Notes: generated from the letters alone by a model not told the origin. Shown: positions 12,008 through 33,449, counted from the stretch's first letter. The stretch: DNA of 64,000 nucleotides from Litoditis marina (GCA_964036275.1 OZ038433.1:25093485-25157484), one strand, 5' to 3'. Numbers and translations: made by a program.

Positions 12008-15000
12008 TCATTCTGGAGCACTCTCCAGTCGCACCAGCATGTTTCCGCTGCTCTTGTCGCGTTTCATTCTCTTCGGTAGATGCTCGGGCAAGGAAACTCC
12101 TTTGGTCTCCGGCAGAACCAATTGGAAACTGACTGTGTCGTATAGAGCCATGGCCGACAGAAGAATGAATGGAATCACATCATTTGACGCCTGAACCAAG
12201 ACAACATTCATATAAGTAGCGGTTGATTTTTGTACTGTGGTGTGTCACACTTTTCAAGTTATGCACTTTTTGTGACTTTATTTGTCAACTACCATTTTGT
12301 GAACTAATCTTGGAACAAATGTGTGTCGAAGGTTAATTTTTCGCAATATAACTGTTGATTTGTTGAAAAATTGAAATACGGGAAAGGTTAAGATTTCAGT
12401 GTCTTATATCTCAGTGCATGTTAATGAAGTCTTCGTACCGAAAGTAATAGGGTATAATAATCTTCTATAATATGAATGAACTTACCATAATGAAGAGTTG
12501 TGGCGACAGTATGGTGCCGATTCGGCTGCACGTAGACTTGAATGCCATGGCCGAGTTTCTAATGACGGTCGGATAATATTCCATGGCCAGAATGGATTTT
12601 GTGATGAACACCTGTGGAACTCTGTACAATACGAGTATATACGGTTAAATGGTGCCCTGACAAACTGTTTTTATAGTTTGATATCAACATTGTTAGTCAA
12701 AATCTGCAACTTATGGCGTGTATTGGGTTCAAACTACTACTCAGTCGTGGTTATTCCGGATAAACGTTTTCTGGTTACTTCGCATGTCCCTTCACGAATC
12801 TACTTACAGAAACGGTGTTATATAGAGCTCGTTTTTGCAAAGCAAGCCTTCACGGTGTATGTTGCTCCAAGCTGTGTTTGTAGTTTTATTCAAAACTCGT
12901 AACTAGGTCGTGTGTAGGGATTGAACTACAACGATGATTGGGCTTTGGACGATCCAGTGACCTATTTACTCAAAGTACGGTAAAAATCTAGGCATATCCC
13001 ATTGACTGATTAATAGATCTGGATGGATTTGGTAATCCTCAACGTACGGTATAGTTCATAGTTCAAACAACACAATAACTAAGAATGGTGCGAAAAACAA
13101 AGCCAAACCTGTGATGTGGTAGCGGTTGCTATTATTGTAGCCACACGTATTACCATTGGGTACTCATCTTTCCACCCTGAAAATACAAAAGATGTTTTTT
13201 GTGTATTTGTTCTAGCTAACGATGAGCATGTTTCTTCCACCATAAACGCACCCAAACACATGATCACCGTGACAGTTATCAAACTGAGGGCGATTGAGGC
13301 CTGCGATAGAAAGTGAACCGCCTTCCTTCCAACACATTTGCATCTGGAAGATGTTTTCAATTGAGAAAAGTTTGTTTGATACGAAACATCCTAGATGGAA
13401 AATCTTCGAAGCGAAAATGATTAACTCAAATTGGATAATATGAAAAAATTGTCAAAAAACATTTCGAACGTTCATAAATGTTTGTGTTCCTGAAATGACA
13501 TCTTTATTAATATTAATATTAATAATTACTAAAATTACATATTAATAAAATTAAATAAAAATCTTTGAGCTGTGGTTTGATCACTGAAATATAGCGTGAT
13601 CAAACTACAAACACAACGGTTCCTGTCTTGATGTACATTATTGACCCGTTCTGTTCTGAGCGAACGCAATATATGGTATTTTTAACGGTATTTATCCTTG
13701 ATAGTGAACTGACTAATGGAAATATGTACTCATATAGGGCCATGTATATGTAAGGAAAAACCAACTTGTAATCCATAATTCCAGTAACAATATTGATGGC
13801 CCATCTCAAAAAACCCATTATTACAGCATTCAGAAACAGAGATCCGGACAGTTTCTCTATATTGAAAGTCAGTCCATAGTTTATCATGCTAGTGAAGAAC
13901 CTAAAAAGGATTAAACCAACGCTAGCTGCTAACATCATAAACAACAGTCACAAATTAGGATGGGATTTGTATTACATTGAAGAGAGATAAATAGATAGAG
14001 GGGGGGGGGGGAGATAGGGTTGTTAATCAATTCCAAAAATCAAGTCAATTCCAATTCCAATTCTTTTTCGTTTCTCGAAAACCACTCAATTCCAATCCCA
14101 ATTCTTTTTCAATTCTCGAAAACCACTCAATTCCAATTCCAATTCTTTTGCAATTCGCAAAACCACTCAATTCCAATTCCAATTCTTTTAGATTTTCAAA
14201 AACTGCTCAATTCCAATTCCAATTCCGATCAATTCCTCGAATTCTCAGATTCTCAATTCCAATTCCATTGGAATTGATTAGAATTGATTGGAATTGATTA
14301 GAATTGACTGTGTTTCCAACTTCATCTCAGTTTTTTTCTTCAAAAAACGAAGATAAACAATGTTCACTTTGGTTCCATTGAACGAGAGACATAAGGAACA
14401 ATGATAATTTGATAATGAACAAGGAAAAACAGCATGGAATTGTAAATCGATTCTGAATCAATTCTGAGCGAAAATCAAGTCAATTCCAATTCCAATTCCA
14501 GTTGTTCTGATATACGAAAGAATTGGAATTGCAATTCCAGAACTTTTTTGACATACAAAAGAATTGGAATTGCAATTCCAACCATTTTCGACATACAAAA
14601 GAATTGGAATTGGAATTCCAATTCTTTTCAACAGACAAAAAGAATTGGAATTGCAATTCTTTTGGGTGATTATCTCAATTCTATCAATTCCAATTCCAAT
14701 TCCAATTCCAATTCTAACAACCCTAGGGGGAGAGAAAGAGAGAGAGAGAGGGTGAAAAAGAGACCTGAATCAAAAACATATGACAGACTCACACTCCAAT
14801 ACAGAGAACCATTGTGGCAAATACCATCTTTTTTGTATAGAAAAGGTGACGAATATTATAATTCTTAAGCTTTCCTTCTCGTTCTTTCTGTCTCTGGAAG
14901 CACATATAGTTCAGAGAATGTCATTGGACTGACACTCGTCAGCGTACCATTACCATTTTGAAAGATGACTTCGGTCGTTACGAACTCCATTATACGTTAC

Positions 15001-18000
15001 AAATAATTATTTCAAAACTAGGTAGATCTACCACAAACGAACCGTTTTGATAACAGACTCGCTCGTGACTTCCGAATCATTTCGTTTCTTTTCTGTGTCC
15101 AACTTTGGGACTCTCACGTAATTCAATAAATGTTTTATTCTATTCTATTCGTAATTGCACTTGTTCTAATTCGGTAATAAATTGTTATGTTGTTGTATCA
15201 CATTCTATTCTATTCTATCTTCCCTGAAACCCACCTCGAACTCATCGTCGAGTAGCTGTTCCATATCTTCCTTGTTCAAGTCGCATTCTCCGTCCATCTG
15301 TTGTATTTTCTGCATAATTTCGCGTGCCTCGTCAATGCGGCCCCGCTGAACCAACCAACGCGGAGACTCGTGGATAAAACTTCAAAATGAAATAGTTTGT
15401 CAATAAAATGAAATTAAATGTTCTGTCAGTAACAAGGTATGCTGTGAAATCATAGTTATTCCTGTCAACCTATTGCAACTCAAACTTGCAAAGTTGAACA
15501 GCTGAGCAGTTCGCACAGTTAAGTCGCACAGCACTCACAGAGCTAAGCAATTCGTTATTGAACCGGAGTGTTTCAACGTTGATCTCATTTTGTAGTCAGT
15601 ATTCACTCGCTGATTGATACTCGATAACTATTCGTTGGTAGAAGATGATGCAGTGAAACTCACAAGAAAAGTCCGAATGCTGGAGCACTGCATACAAATA
15701 TGATAAACTGAAACGTGCGCCAATCTTTGGCCAAATACGCTGAAAAAAAAAGTGTATTCGACTTCAAATTTCGTTTATAAAAGTCCAATTGTAATGCTAG
15801 TCCAGTGAACCATTTTGAAAACGTCAGAAAACTAATAGGAAAATAAGAGTTCAAATGATTCTAATTTTGCATAATTAAGATGTGGTCCTACTAGTTTCCT
15901 AAGTATACGGTACGCCTATTTGCGTCAACCAATGTGTGTCGTCAGTATCAATCTTTGTTCATGGTTCATGTGTAAAGTTATAACTTTTCTTTTCATCGTT
16001 TTTACCACAGAATAACTTCACTGACTTACCCAACGCATTTATGATAATAAAGTTGGGAGCCCAGGCAATGATTGTTGCAACCCAAAACCTGTGTTGTTTT
16101 GGTACATGTTCCATCTTGTAAACACCATAGGTTCTGGAATCTGACACTAGTAGTGCTTTATTGATGAAACACTCAAATTTGGGTCAGTTTTTGACAAATA
16201 AACAAAAACTAACGAATTCTGATCCGTACATCGGTGCCGTGAATATACTTATATTATTGAACGTGCTCACAGCAAATGTTTTGGACGAAACCATTTTTCG
16301 AGAACGCATCAGTGAAATAAATGTGGAAAATGATAACGTGTTCTTACCCAATAACTCCTCCAACAAAAATGCCGAGAATGGTTCTTGAAACAGTAAACAT
16401 TGTTAGAGATGTGACGAAACAGCCGAGTACCGACAGAACTGAAGTCATGGTGAACGAAAACGCGAGAACCTGCAAGTCATTGTTTTCTTGAAGTTGTGAC
16501 TTGTTTTCAGTCAAAAAACAGCTGTTATTAGAAATGAGAAGATAGGAATATATGAATATGAATTCAGAGCACGAAAGAGTGCGTTAGAAAAGAGGGTGAT
16601 AAGCTGCGGAAAAACTCTCGTGAGTTTTGTGTAGGTCCGAGTTGTAAGACACACATCGGAACGGCAACTATAAATCATTCATTCAACTTTTTGACTGATT
16701 TTGTTATCATTTTTCAGAGCAGGGAAAACAGTTCTTGGGAGGGCAAACCGAGGTATCACAGAAAATGTAACATAACCAAAGTGATCTTCGGTAAACATCC
16801 AGTACAATATGTTAATTATGGGTGTTTGAAAGTCTGTTTTTGTCCTCCCAAGAACTTTTTTCCCTGCTCTGGGTGTTTGAAAGTCTGTGTCTGTGAGTAT
16901 TAACTTCGGAACCAACCTTTTTACGACCCATTCGATCGGATAAACTACCAAAGAAGAGGGTTCCAAACAGAACTCCGAGCATTTGAATGGAGATACTACT
17001 CTTCACCACAGCGGTTCGCTCACAGACGTATCCGAACTGGAATTATTTTGGTTTACTCATATTCCGAAATGAAATTGTCCCTGATCTTCCGATAAGTCCA
17101 TGTTTACCTAACCCCGTACAAAAGTGATGCCCGCGGTGAGTCAAACCTAACCAAAGAGTTACGAGAATTTGATCAGCTTGAGATCAACTTCTTAAAAGAC
17201 TCGCTATTGTCAAGGCACGCCTATACGTTGAGAGTTACTCCATTCTTCCGTTAAATTCTGCTAAAATTCTTAAACATTGGTGTGTTTCAAACTAAAACCA
17301 CGACGATGATTTGGTCACTATATTTAACAGAAGACCTATGTATTCACATAGTCTTCGTGACCCGAACCGGTCACGTGGTCACGAGGTATCTGAGCTCAAA
17401 ACAAAGTTTACTAGAAACAAAGAAAATTTTAAATTGGAATAGCATACCTCAACATTTACCGATTTGAAGTCGTAATCAATGTCAATCGTACAGTTTTTGA
17501 GGGACCTCCAGTCAAGTTCACATACATTTTCAATACGAAAGTCTTTTCCCTGACAAGCAACACTTTTGGGGGCAGCGCCTGAAAATAAGGAAAGCAAATG
17601 ATTTTATATTGCTTTTCAGTTATTCACGCGAACAGCAAAAATACTGTGATTTGCGAAACTTTTTAGTTCGACTATTTTTGTATTAGTTGCTTCAAACACG
17701 ACACGTCACTATGACTGAGCTCCACAATAGGATCCGGTAGTATTTCACGCGAAAATAATCAGTTAACCAAAATTAAATTGATAGTGGAACGGAATTAAGT
17801 TAGTAGTGAAAAATGTTAATAAATGTTAATAAAAATAGGTTTTGTAAGTTAGTGTGTGAATCGGAACTTTTTTCATTGTTTGAGATAAATGCCATTTGCA
17901 CACTTGACTGATTGCCAGTACAAAAACTGACAACCACACTTTTGATCAATTAACACTTATCAAATTGATTTTTGGTAATTTTCGAGTGAAAACCGCTCAA

Positions 18001-18497
18001 TTAAGTTCAACACTGCCGACTTTTGGCCCAAATACCTAGCAGTGTGAAAATGAAAACAAAAATAGGGTTCAATTTTTCAAAGCAAGCCAATGCGGTGTGA
18101 ATGCTTTTCTAAGTCTGTAGTTGGTCCCTGTTAATTTTAATCGCATTTCGTGAAATATGGCGTGTACTGAGATCAAACTATATCTCAGTCATGACCATCT
18201 CCTTCAAAGATAATGGAAGGACAAATCACATCGTATTACTTTGATAACTGAACAATTCATTTTCAACTACTCAATCGAGAAGTTATAAATCGAAAATGTG
18301 ATAAACATGGAAACCTCGTTACCTGCATACATCATGAAAATCATGTGTCCAGCGCCATTAATCAGCACAAACTCCGAGAATATTAGAATCAGAAAACAGT
18401 ATTTCTTCATGTGCACGAAATCATCCATAGTTCGTATTTGCTTCGGTTTTTCATCTGTGGTGGCGGTTAAGACATAGCCTTCTTTGGTCGCAGACAT
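12008..18497 (-). CDS. SLC22-type MFS organic ion transporter (one exon not located)
   Basis: Exons in gene order: 18497-18323, 17578-17448, 17036-16917, 16469-16348, 16133-16030, 15739-15664, 15379-15235, [one not found], 13900-13766, 13343-13109, 12611-12486 and 12190-12008. The located exons encode about 517 residues. The family signature is clear: a first membrane segment, then a Cys-rich extracellular loop (residues about 59-102) ending in FGYVCER. The MFS loop GSLSDRMGRKK follows TM2, ESPRWL follows TM6, and a second MFS-like GRK motif (VGRKAVHF) follows TM8. EYYPTVIRN lies after TM10 and LPETKGVSLPE after TM12. It should be a plasma-membrane carrier for organic cations or anions; the substrate cannot be told. 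Reading phase shows that an exon of length 2 mod 3 is missing between 15235 and 13900, where TM7 should begin. The start ATG gives a cytosolic N-terminus, typical for the family. It lies head to head with the copine gene. Confidence 0.92.
12835..12935 (+). repeat. Member of the dispersed GTAGTTTGATC hairpin family
   Basis: It shows the shared order AAGCAAGCC, CGGTGTATGTTGC, GCTGTGTTTGTAGTTT, then an imperfect inverted partner ATTGAACTACAACGATGA. Similar copies occur at about 18075-18190, 24370-24450, 27490-27570, 46180-46265, 48930-49055, 50800-50890, 59925-59990 and 63690-63765. Confidence 0.6.
14015..14725. mobile_element. hAT-like element with AATT minisatellite interior
   Basis: Termini are TAGGGTTGTTAA on the left and CTAACAACCCTA on the right, flanked by a perfect 8-bp direct repeat GGGGGAGA (14007-14014 and 14726-14733). 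The 711-bp interior is almost all CAATTC / GAATTG repeats in both orientations around a short unique middle (14310-14460). It has no transposase. It sits in the transporter intron where an exon is missing. The flanks are G-rich, so the target duplication is a little less certain than its 8/8 match suggests. Confidence 0.85.
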
Positions 18498-21370
18498 GTA
18501 TATCTTGTGTCGAAATTACTCGTTGTATTATTATATTACCAACTGGAAACAGGTAAGTTGAAATGCGGTATAGAGAGTGACCAAATCTTTGGTTTAGTCT
18601 GATCTTGCCACAAGTCGAAATTATATTTTATTTCAGAAAATCGGATCGAACTACAAGCAAAGGGCAACATACACCGTATATAGGGAGAGCCAAATTTATA
18701 ACTTTGTGTCTCTTGCCGGAATCGGAGCAAAAGTTTCGATGCAAAGCGCTGACCACTGCGCTACTAGAGCACACAATCGAGAAGCTTTGGAATCGAAGAT
18801 ATGTGTGCGTACACAGCGGAAAGTAAGATATACATTATTCTCCAGCCTTTCCGTTGGCGACGACTATAGGATTGGTTTAGAAAGTGCGACCCCCTACCGT
18901 ACAGCACCAAAACACAGCTTTATTATTTTGAACACCTTATTGACTTTTCAATTTCACCACTTTAATAGGGTTAACGAATTTCCAGATCTTTTACACGCCA
19001 AATCGAAACAGACTGAATCAAAACATTACGTATCAAGCGTATTAGGATATATTGATTCAATCAACAAAAACACATCAGAGTGGAAATATATAGATTGATA
19101 ATTAAGTTTAAATCGTGTCGAATTACAACGGTAATCTGATGAATGACCATTTTCAACATGAATGAAACAGAGTGTCTTCCCCAAACCTGTTCAAATGAGT
19201 GATTACATATCGCATGGCAGTTACACAGGTGACAATTCCATAGTGAACTTTCGGTGTGTGTTCTAGCTACTATCACTTATTATATTGCAAGTGAGATGCA
19301 AAACTACATAAAACGTGGAAAACACATCGAAATGTGATAACGACGAGAACGTGCATAACTGCTGACGTGCTCGTTGTGGTTTACGTGACAATCTTGCTCA
19401 ATTGTAGTGTTGTTGCTAATCCACATACTGGAAAAATCGTCCTATTAATCAGAATTATAATCACAACAACTATCCCATGTAATTAGTATTGAAACGCGTA
19501 GCAGACGACCTTATATTTGAAATGTTTGGAATTAGGCCAACCCCTCTTCATTTTTATTTCCCTTGTAGAAAGTACATCGTACTGACACCTGGCGAACGTT
19601 CTGATAGGGCGGGCGGAGAAAAAACATGAGTACAACTATATATGGTGTTTCGGTTCAAGTCGTTTCCATTGTGTGAACTTACTGTAAACCTGCTCCAGGA
19701 TAGGCGGAACCACCCGGAAAGAATTGTGAGATGGTCCAGAAATGATAACTAAGATGATTAACAACCACTCAGCTTTGATTAATTTTGCAGTATCAACACC
19801 ATTGCACATCATTCCTTGCAAAGTAGTACGTATTAAAAGCAAATATATTTCCGATAGTTGATAATGACCAACCCACCCAAAATCACTAAACGTGGTTTCG
19901 CACTATTACTGCTGATGTTTATTTTATCTTTGTACGAAAAGCATACATCTTAGGAAATACGTGGCGTTTCAGATATTTCTCAAATGCGTTGAACCGAACC
20001 CCTTCTCCAAACAAACCTGAACTAGTAATAGCTCAGAACAATTGAAAATCTCCACATTTCATGCACACTGTGAATAAGCGTCAATGTTGTAAAACATAGA
20101 GTTTGAAATTGAACTTTCGAACTATCTGCTCAACATTAGTAACTCGAGAAAAACTCTTCAAATTTGAAACGCATTAGAAACCCGATAAATGACTCTGATA
20201 CTTGTAAAACATCCATTGCTCTAATTCTTATTCCCATTTTTTTCTAAATTTAAATTTTTATATAATACCTAAGTCTAATTACAATTCTAGTCTCTAATTC
20301 CTCTCCTCATAGGTCTGTTTGCAACACACTTTGATGTCGAGGCGAATCGATACGCTTCAGCGAAGAATGGAATACACGGCGAGTCATATATATATCCAAT
20401 TGCATGATTGCAATTCTCGAAAAACATCTTCCTTGGGATTTTCTACTTGTTCTAGTTTTTCACATTCGAATATAACTATAGTTGTAACGTTTATATACTA
20501 GAGCTAAATTGAATAGTCACGTGAACTTATCATTCTAATGAGGCACTTTGTCACCAACGTTTCTCAGTTTTGCTGTTTTCAACATGTTTTCGTGCCGTGG
20601 CTGTGCAATTGACTGAAAGTATACTCATTTTCTCCGACTTTTTGCCCTGTTTTGTTCATGAAAACCACAATTTGCATGTCCTGTTTTTGTGAACTGATTT
20701 TCAGAATGATATCTACGACAATAAGTTCTCCGTTGTATGCCATTCCGTCTTCTATCGTTATTCTCACCATAAAAGCAGAGTGAGATATTTTATTTCAGTG
20801 ATTTCGAAATAATCATTTATGTTGGGAGAAGAATATAATTTTATTCACTTATTCACTGTATTAGTTCAAAAACTATCAAAATACTTTTCTTGATATTTAT
20901 CTCGCAGTGAGCATAATAGACACTATACTGCAACAAATTTTGTATAATATAAAAAACAAGCTTGTTCAAGATCATTGCACGAAAATCGTTTTGAATGGTT
21001 TCATAAGTCAATCAACTTTTGTTAAAACGTTGATTACCAACATGGAATTAATTTTCTTTTCAAACATCCAACTTTATCTCGTCTTGGATCAAAACGGGAA
21101 TGGCCAATGAGTGTCTGCGTCCGGACAAATTAGTATCAGGAAAAAACGGGTTTATTGATACTTGGGGGGGGCACTAGAATAAGAACCAAAACTCACTTGT
21201 GGAAAATCATCAAAAACCAGAGAGTTACCGTAGAAATTCTCATTTTTCGACTTTCATAACGTTCGTGCACTTTTTTTACTTAGGCATATAGTTCACCTGC
21301 TCTGTTATTTTTAAAGTGATATGACTTGCAACCATAAGTTTTTCCCGACAGCAATCAACTGTAATTTTAG
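18498..21370. other. Shared upstream region of the transporter and copine genes
   Basis: The two genes point away from each other here, so both promoters and the missing first copine exon should lie within it. Besides the SINE copy at 18676-18826, I see no convincing coding exon. A minus-strand frame at 19636-19842 ends at a plausible donor but shows no known domain. The minus-strand frames at 20579-20770 and 21276-21515 are also not supported. Confidence 0.55.
18676..18826 (-). mobile_element. tRNA-derived SINE, family 2
   Basis: On the minus strand it reads CTAGTAGCGCAGTGGTCAGC (A-box-like), then a B-box-like TCCGATTCCGG region. It matches 29190-29348 over about 150 bases, from TTTCCGCTGTGTACG to the AAATTTGGC region. 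Confidence 0.75.
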
Positions 21371-29084
<7,714 letters not shown>

Positions 29085-29189
29085 AACGTTAAGATTTTTA
29101 AAATGTTATAGTACAGTTTCAAACGCTTGCTTCTAGTCGACTACACCTATAGTCGTCGCCAACGGAATGTCGGGAGGGTACTGTATATC

Positions 29190-29348
29190 TCAATTTCCGC
29201 TGTGTACGCACACATGTCTTCGATTCCAAAGCTTGCTGGTTATGTGCTCCAATAGCGCAGTGTTTAGCGTACTGCTACGAATCTTTTGCTCGCAGGTTCG
29301 ATTCCGGCGGGAGACAGAAATTAATAAATTTGGCACTCACTATATAGT
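29190..29348 (+). mobile_element. tRNA-derived SINE, family 2
   Basis: It contains CCAATAGCGCAGTGTTTAGC (A-box-like) and a perfect B box GGTTCGATTCC. It is highly similar to 18676-18826 on the minus strand. Confidence 0.8.
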
Positions 29349-30286
29349 ACTTTTTCTGCACGCTTTCTAGAGTTAGCTCTTTGCGGTGCTAGACTGTCTC
29401 GGTGTTTTCTCATTCCGCTTTGTAGCTTTTCTGTCGATTAGCTATGGGGTGTATCAAAATCAAACTACAACGTTTGCTCACTTCCTATACGCTAAATACA
29501 TCTCGAATCTATTATGTGAAGAATGTACTACACATCCTGTAACTACGGATATAAAGTTGTAAACAGCTTGTTTAGTACCGTCCGCACCGCCCATGACGGA
29601 ACCCCACCCCATTGGATTTCAATTGTCGAGTAACAAGGAATCACAAGGAATATCTCAGGTACCTGATGATGCGAAGTTGGCGACTAAGGCGCAATAGATG
29701 CAAGAGTGCACAACTATTAGAATGTCGTCTGGTCCTTCTGGATCTGGGCTCATAACTGGAATATGTGTGCTCTTTGTAGATAGCTGTAGTGGGAACATTG
29801 GTGAGTTAACTTGAATTTGAATATTAGTGCTGACCGAAATAAGATATGACTTTGAGTGCACATCATGATCCCACCTGTCTGTTGTTGATTTGGATATTTT
29901 CACTCCGACTGAGACTCTTACCGTAAGATTACAAAAAATGCATTTTATTTCTATTCCCTGTTCAAAGTTGTTCTCGACAAAGTTGAAGTTGGCAAAAGAG
30001 AACAGCTATTGGAAGGTTATGTTACTGTACTACTATAGAAGTATCGGTAGAATTGATATCGCGCGCAGCGCGAAGCGCTGTGCGAGATTTGTCTTTGGTC
30101 CGGCTAATGCGCGCTTTCATTTTTTTAGTTTACTCTCAAAAAGGCCCAAACGTGCAAATCAAAACTTTTTATGATTTGTTGGTATTTCATGGCATATTTA
30201 CAAGCTATGTTCAAAATTTGAACAAAATTGATTAAGTTTGAGCCGAGTTATGACGTTATGCGCTTCATGCAGACCGCCAACTTCCG

Positions 30287-30965
<679 letters not shown>

Positions 30966-31264
30966 CGCACTTCTGGGAAATTTTTATGTGTGAACCGATT
31001 TGACTGAAAATTTGGGAGACGATAGATATCCCACTCAAACCTTGGGGGCGCAAACTTTTTTTCGGAAAAAATCATTTTTCATCAAGTTATAGGTCTTTGA
31101 AAATGTCTCTGCGTCTCTTCATTTCGTGCACTCTCTCGCCCTCTCTGTCGGGGTAAATGAAATTGCGTTATAACTCAGCTCAGTCCTAACCAATTCAAGT
31201 AAAATTTGAAGTATGATACCACGACATGAACTGACATCGATTTAGATGTAAGTCTTCTACTGAT

Positions 31265-31860
31265 GACGTCATCGAGGATTCTGGAGCTCGGATGACGTCA
31301 TAATCGAAAAGTGCAAAGTTGATGTCACATATATTTTCAAATGATGGTAATATCTTAGGAAGGGTCAATTAACGGTGAAACTCAATCTAAGAAAGACGTA
31401 TTCTGGGATTCTGGAGACCAGATGACGTCATTTTTGAAAAGTGCAAAGTTGACGTCACATATATTTTCAAATTATGGTAATATCTTATAAAGGGCCAATT
31501 AGCGGTAAAACTCAATGTAAGAGTGACGTATTCTGCCATTCTGGAGACCAGATGACGTCATTTTTGAAAAATGCAAAGTTGACGTCACATATTATTTCAA
31601 ATGCTGAAAATATCTTAAAAATGGTATAACGATGAAACTTTATCTAAATATTCTGGAATTCAGAAGACCAGATGACGTCAACTTTTGAAAAAATTGACGT
31701 GAAATATGTTTTCGAATGCTGAAAGTTTCTTAAAAATGGTCAATTCACGATAAAACTTCATTCAAATATGACGTATTCTGGGATTCTGAAGGGCAGATAA
31801 ATTATGTTTTCAGAACTGCAATGTTGACGTCATATTTTTTTTCGAATGATGGTAATACTT
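31265..31860. repeat. Tandem array of 120-130 bp units with TGACGTCA sites
   Basis: GATGACGTCA recurs at 31291, 31421, 31551 and 31671, with a decayed unit after it. Each unit carries a second GACGTCA about 30 bp later (AAGTTGACGTCACATAT). TGACGTCA is the palindromic CREB/ATF site. The same octamer recurs in the repeats at 1-8400. Confidence 0.85.
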
Positions 31861-31945
31861 GACAAGTCATTCATTAAGAAAACAATTTTATCTGCACCGT
31901 ACAGATCAAACCACATACCTACGGCATGTGTACAAAAAGAGAAAA

Positions 31946-32476
31946 ATTCATGAAAAAGTGGGGGCCCAACGACTGTGAGATTTGTCTTCTGCTGTGCGCC
32001 CCTTAGACAGCTACTCTCAAATGGAGCAGCTACTGCTACAAAAACCGGAAAATACTTATATACTCAAGTATAACTGTTCATTACAAACATACAAAAGTCG
32101 TAAAATATTTTTTCAAACCTGTAAACTATAATATACAAATCACAGATGTTAACTCAACGTAGTCAACTATAGAGATTCTGGTTTTGTACACAATGATTTG
32201 CAGTTTTGGTTCTTACTTCAACTCTAGGTGCTATAACACTTGGCATATTATTCAACAGTTGTTCTCTCTTTTACAGCTGTGACTTGTAGATTCTAGTTTA
32301 CAGGTTTGAAAAAATATTTTACGACTTTTGTATGTTTGTAATGAACAGTTATACTTGAGTATATAAGTATTTTCCGGTTTTTGTAGCAGTAGCTGCTCCA
32401 TTTGAGAGTAGCTGTCTAAGGGGCGCACAGCAGAAGACAAATCTCACAGTCGTTGGGCCCCCACTTTTTCATGAAT
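31946..32476. mobile_element. Long palindromic element, 183-bp arms
   Basis: The arms 31946-32128 and 32294-32476 are reverse complements with little or no difference, around a 165-bp unique centre. Ends read ATTCATGAAAAAGTGG. No coding capacity. It would form a strong hairpin if transcribed. Confidence 0.9.
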
Positions 32477-33180
32477 GTATTATACGCCTTGACCGTGTAT
32501 TTATCTTCCAGATAATTCGAGTTTGCGGGGTTTCGCTAGTTAAAACAGAGTTAGAAAATACAGTACATAGTTCGATCAACTTTTCTTGTTTTAGGCGGAA
32601 GCAGGTTCTATGCTCCAGAGACCAGTTTCCCCGAACGGCATATGTATAGAGGGAATTGATAGCATACAAATTCAGTCAGATTTGACAGCGTGAATTCAGG
32701 TATACAGTATGATCCGATTTATATATGACTTGAGTTATATAAGTTCTTCCAGTTTGTCACACCTTTTACAAGAGTCGGTCACGACTAAATGAGAAAGTGT
32801 TGAATGGAGGAAAAACGCGAGTCAGTGAAAAACAAATGTCATTGTTTTCTTTATTTGGGGCTTTTCAGACGGTAACCGCGGTACTGTTTCGATGTTCAGC
32901 TCCTAAATTGGCAGGGATGCGACCAAATAAAGGCTACCTCATTTTTTTGTAAGATTATTCTAGTTTATATCTGATCTCGTGTTCACCTCAGACGTCATAT
33001 TTGGTGTATGAAACATGCATTTTTACAGGAATTCTAAAATACTGAAAGCGCATCTTTTCTGTTATTATGTTATGTTTTTTATCACAAATGTTTTTGTTAT
33101 TTATTTAATTCAACATAATATAAGAATATATTCAAAAACAAATATATTTATTAATATGTGGGCAGGCCGGGCCGTGTAAT

Positions 33181-33449
33181 GGCCAATGTCATTTGTAACC
33201 AATGTCAAATGTAACCATGATGTAACCGCCGTCAAATGTAACCAACAATAATGAAATATAGCCTGGTCAAATGGAACCATGTGTCAAAGTTCCGAGTGGA
33301 ATTTAGAGAAACGTACACGAGTGAGCTTTGATATTTGTTTTAGACAGGTTTAGTCTTATCCCTCTCGGGCAAACTTGACTTTCGGTGGTTACATTTGACG
33401 GCAGTTACATCGTGGTTACATTTGACGCCGGTTACAATTGATATTGGCC
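33181..33449. mobile_element. Palindromic MITE with internal TCAAATGTAACC repeats
   Basis: The left arm (33181-33245) and right arm (33384-33449) are inverted copies starting GGCCAAT. Each arm contains three variants of a 20-25 bp unit with TCAAATGTAACC. Arm identity is roughly 85 percent by eye. Confidence 0.85.

Noticed and set aside
13160..13210. A possible 44-base intron in the transporter exon
   Set aside because: Removing it causes an immediate stop. The unspliced reading stays in frame and leads into the VFITKS exon.
31980..32440. Matching short frames in both arms (beginning SSAVRPLDSYSQ)
   Set aside because: They are the same DNA read in the two arms of a palindromic element; there is no splice or start context and no known domain.
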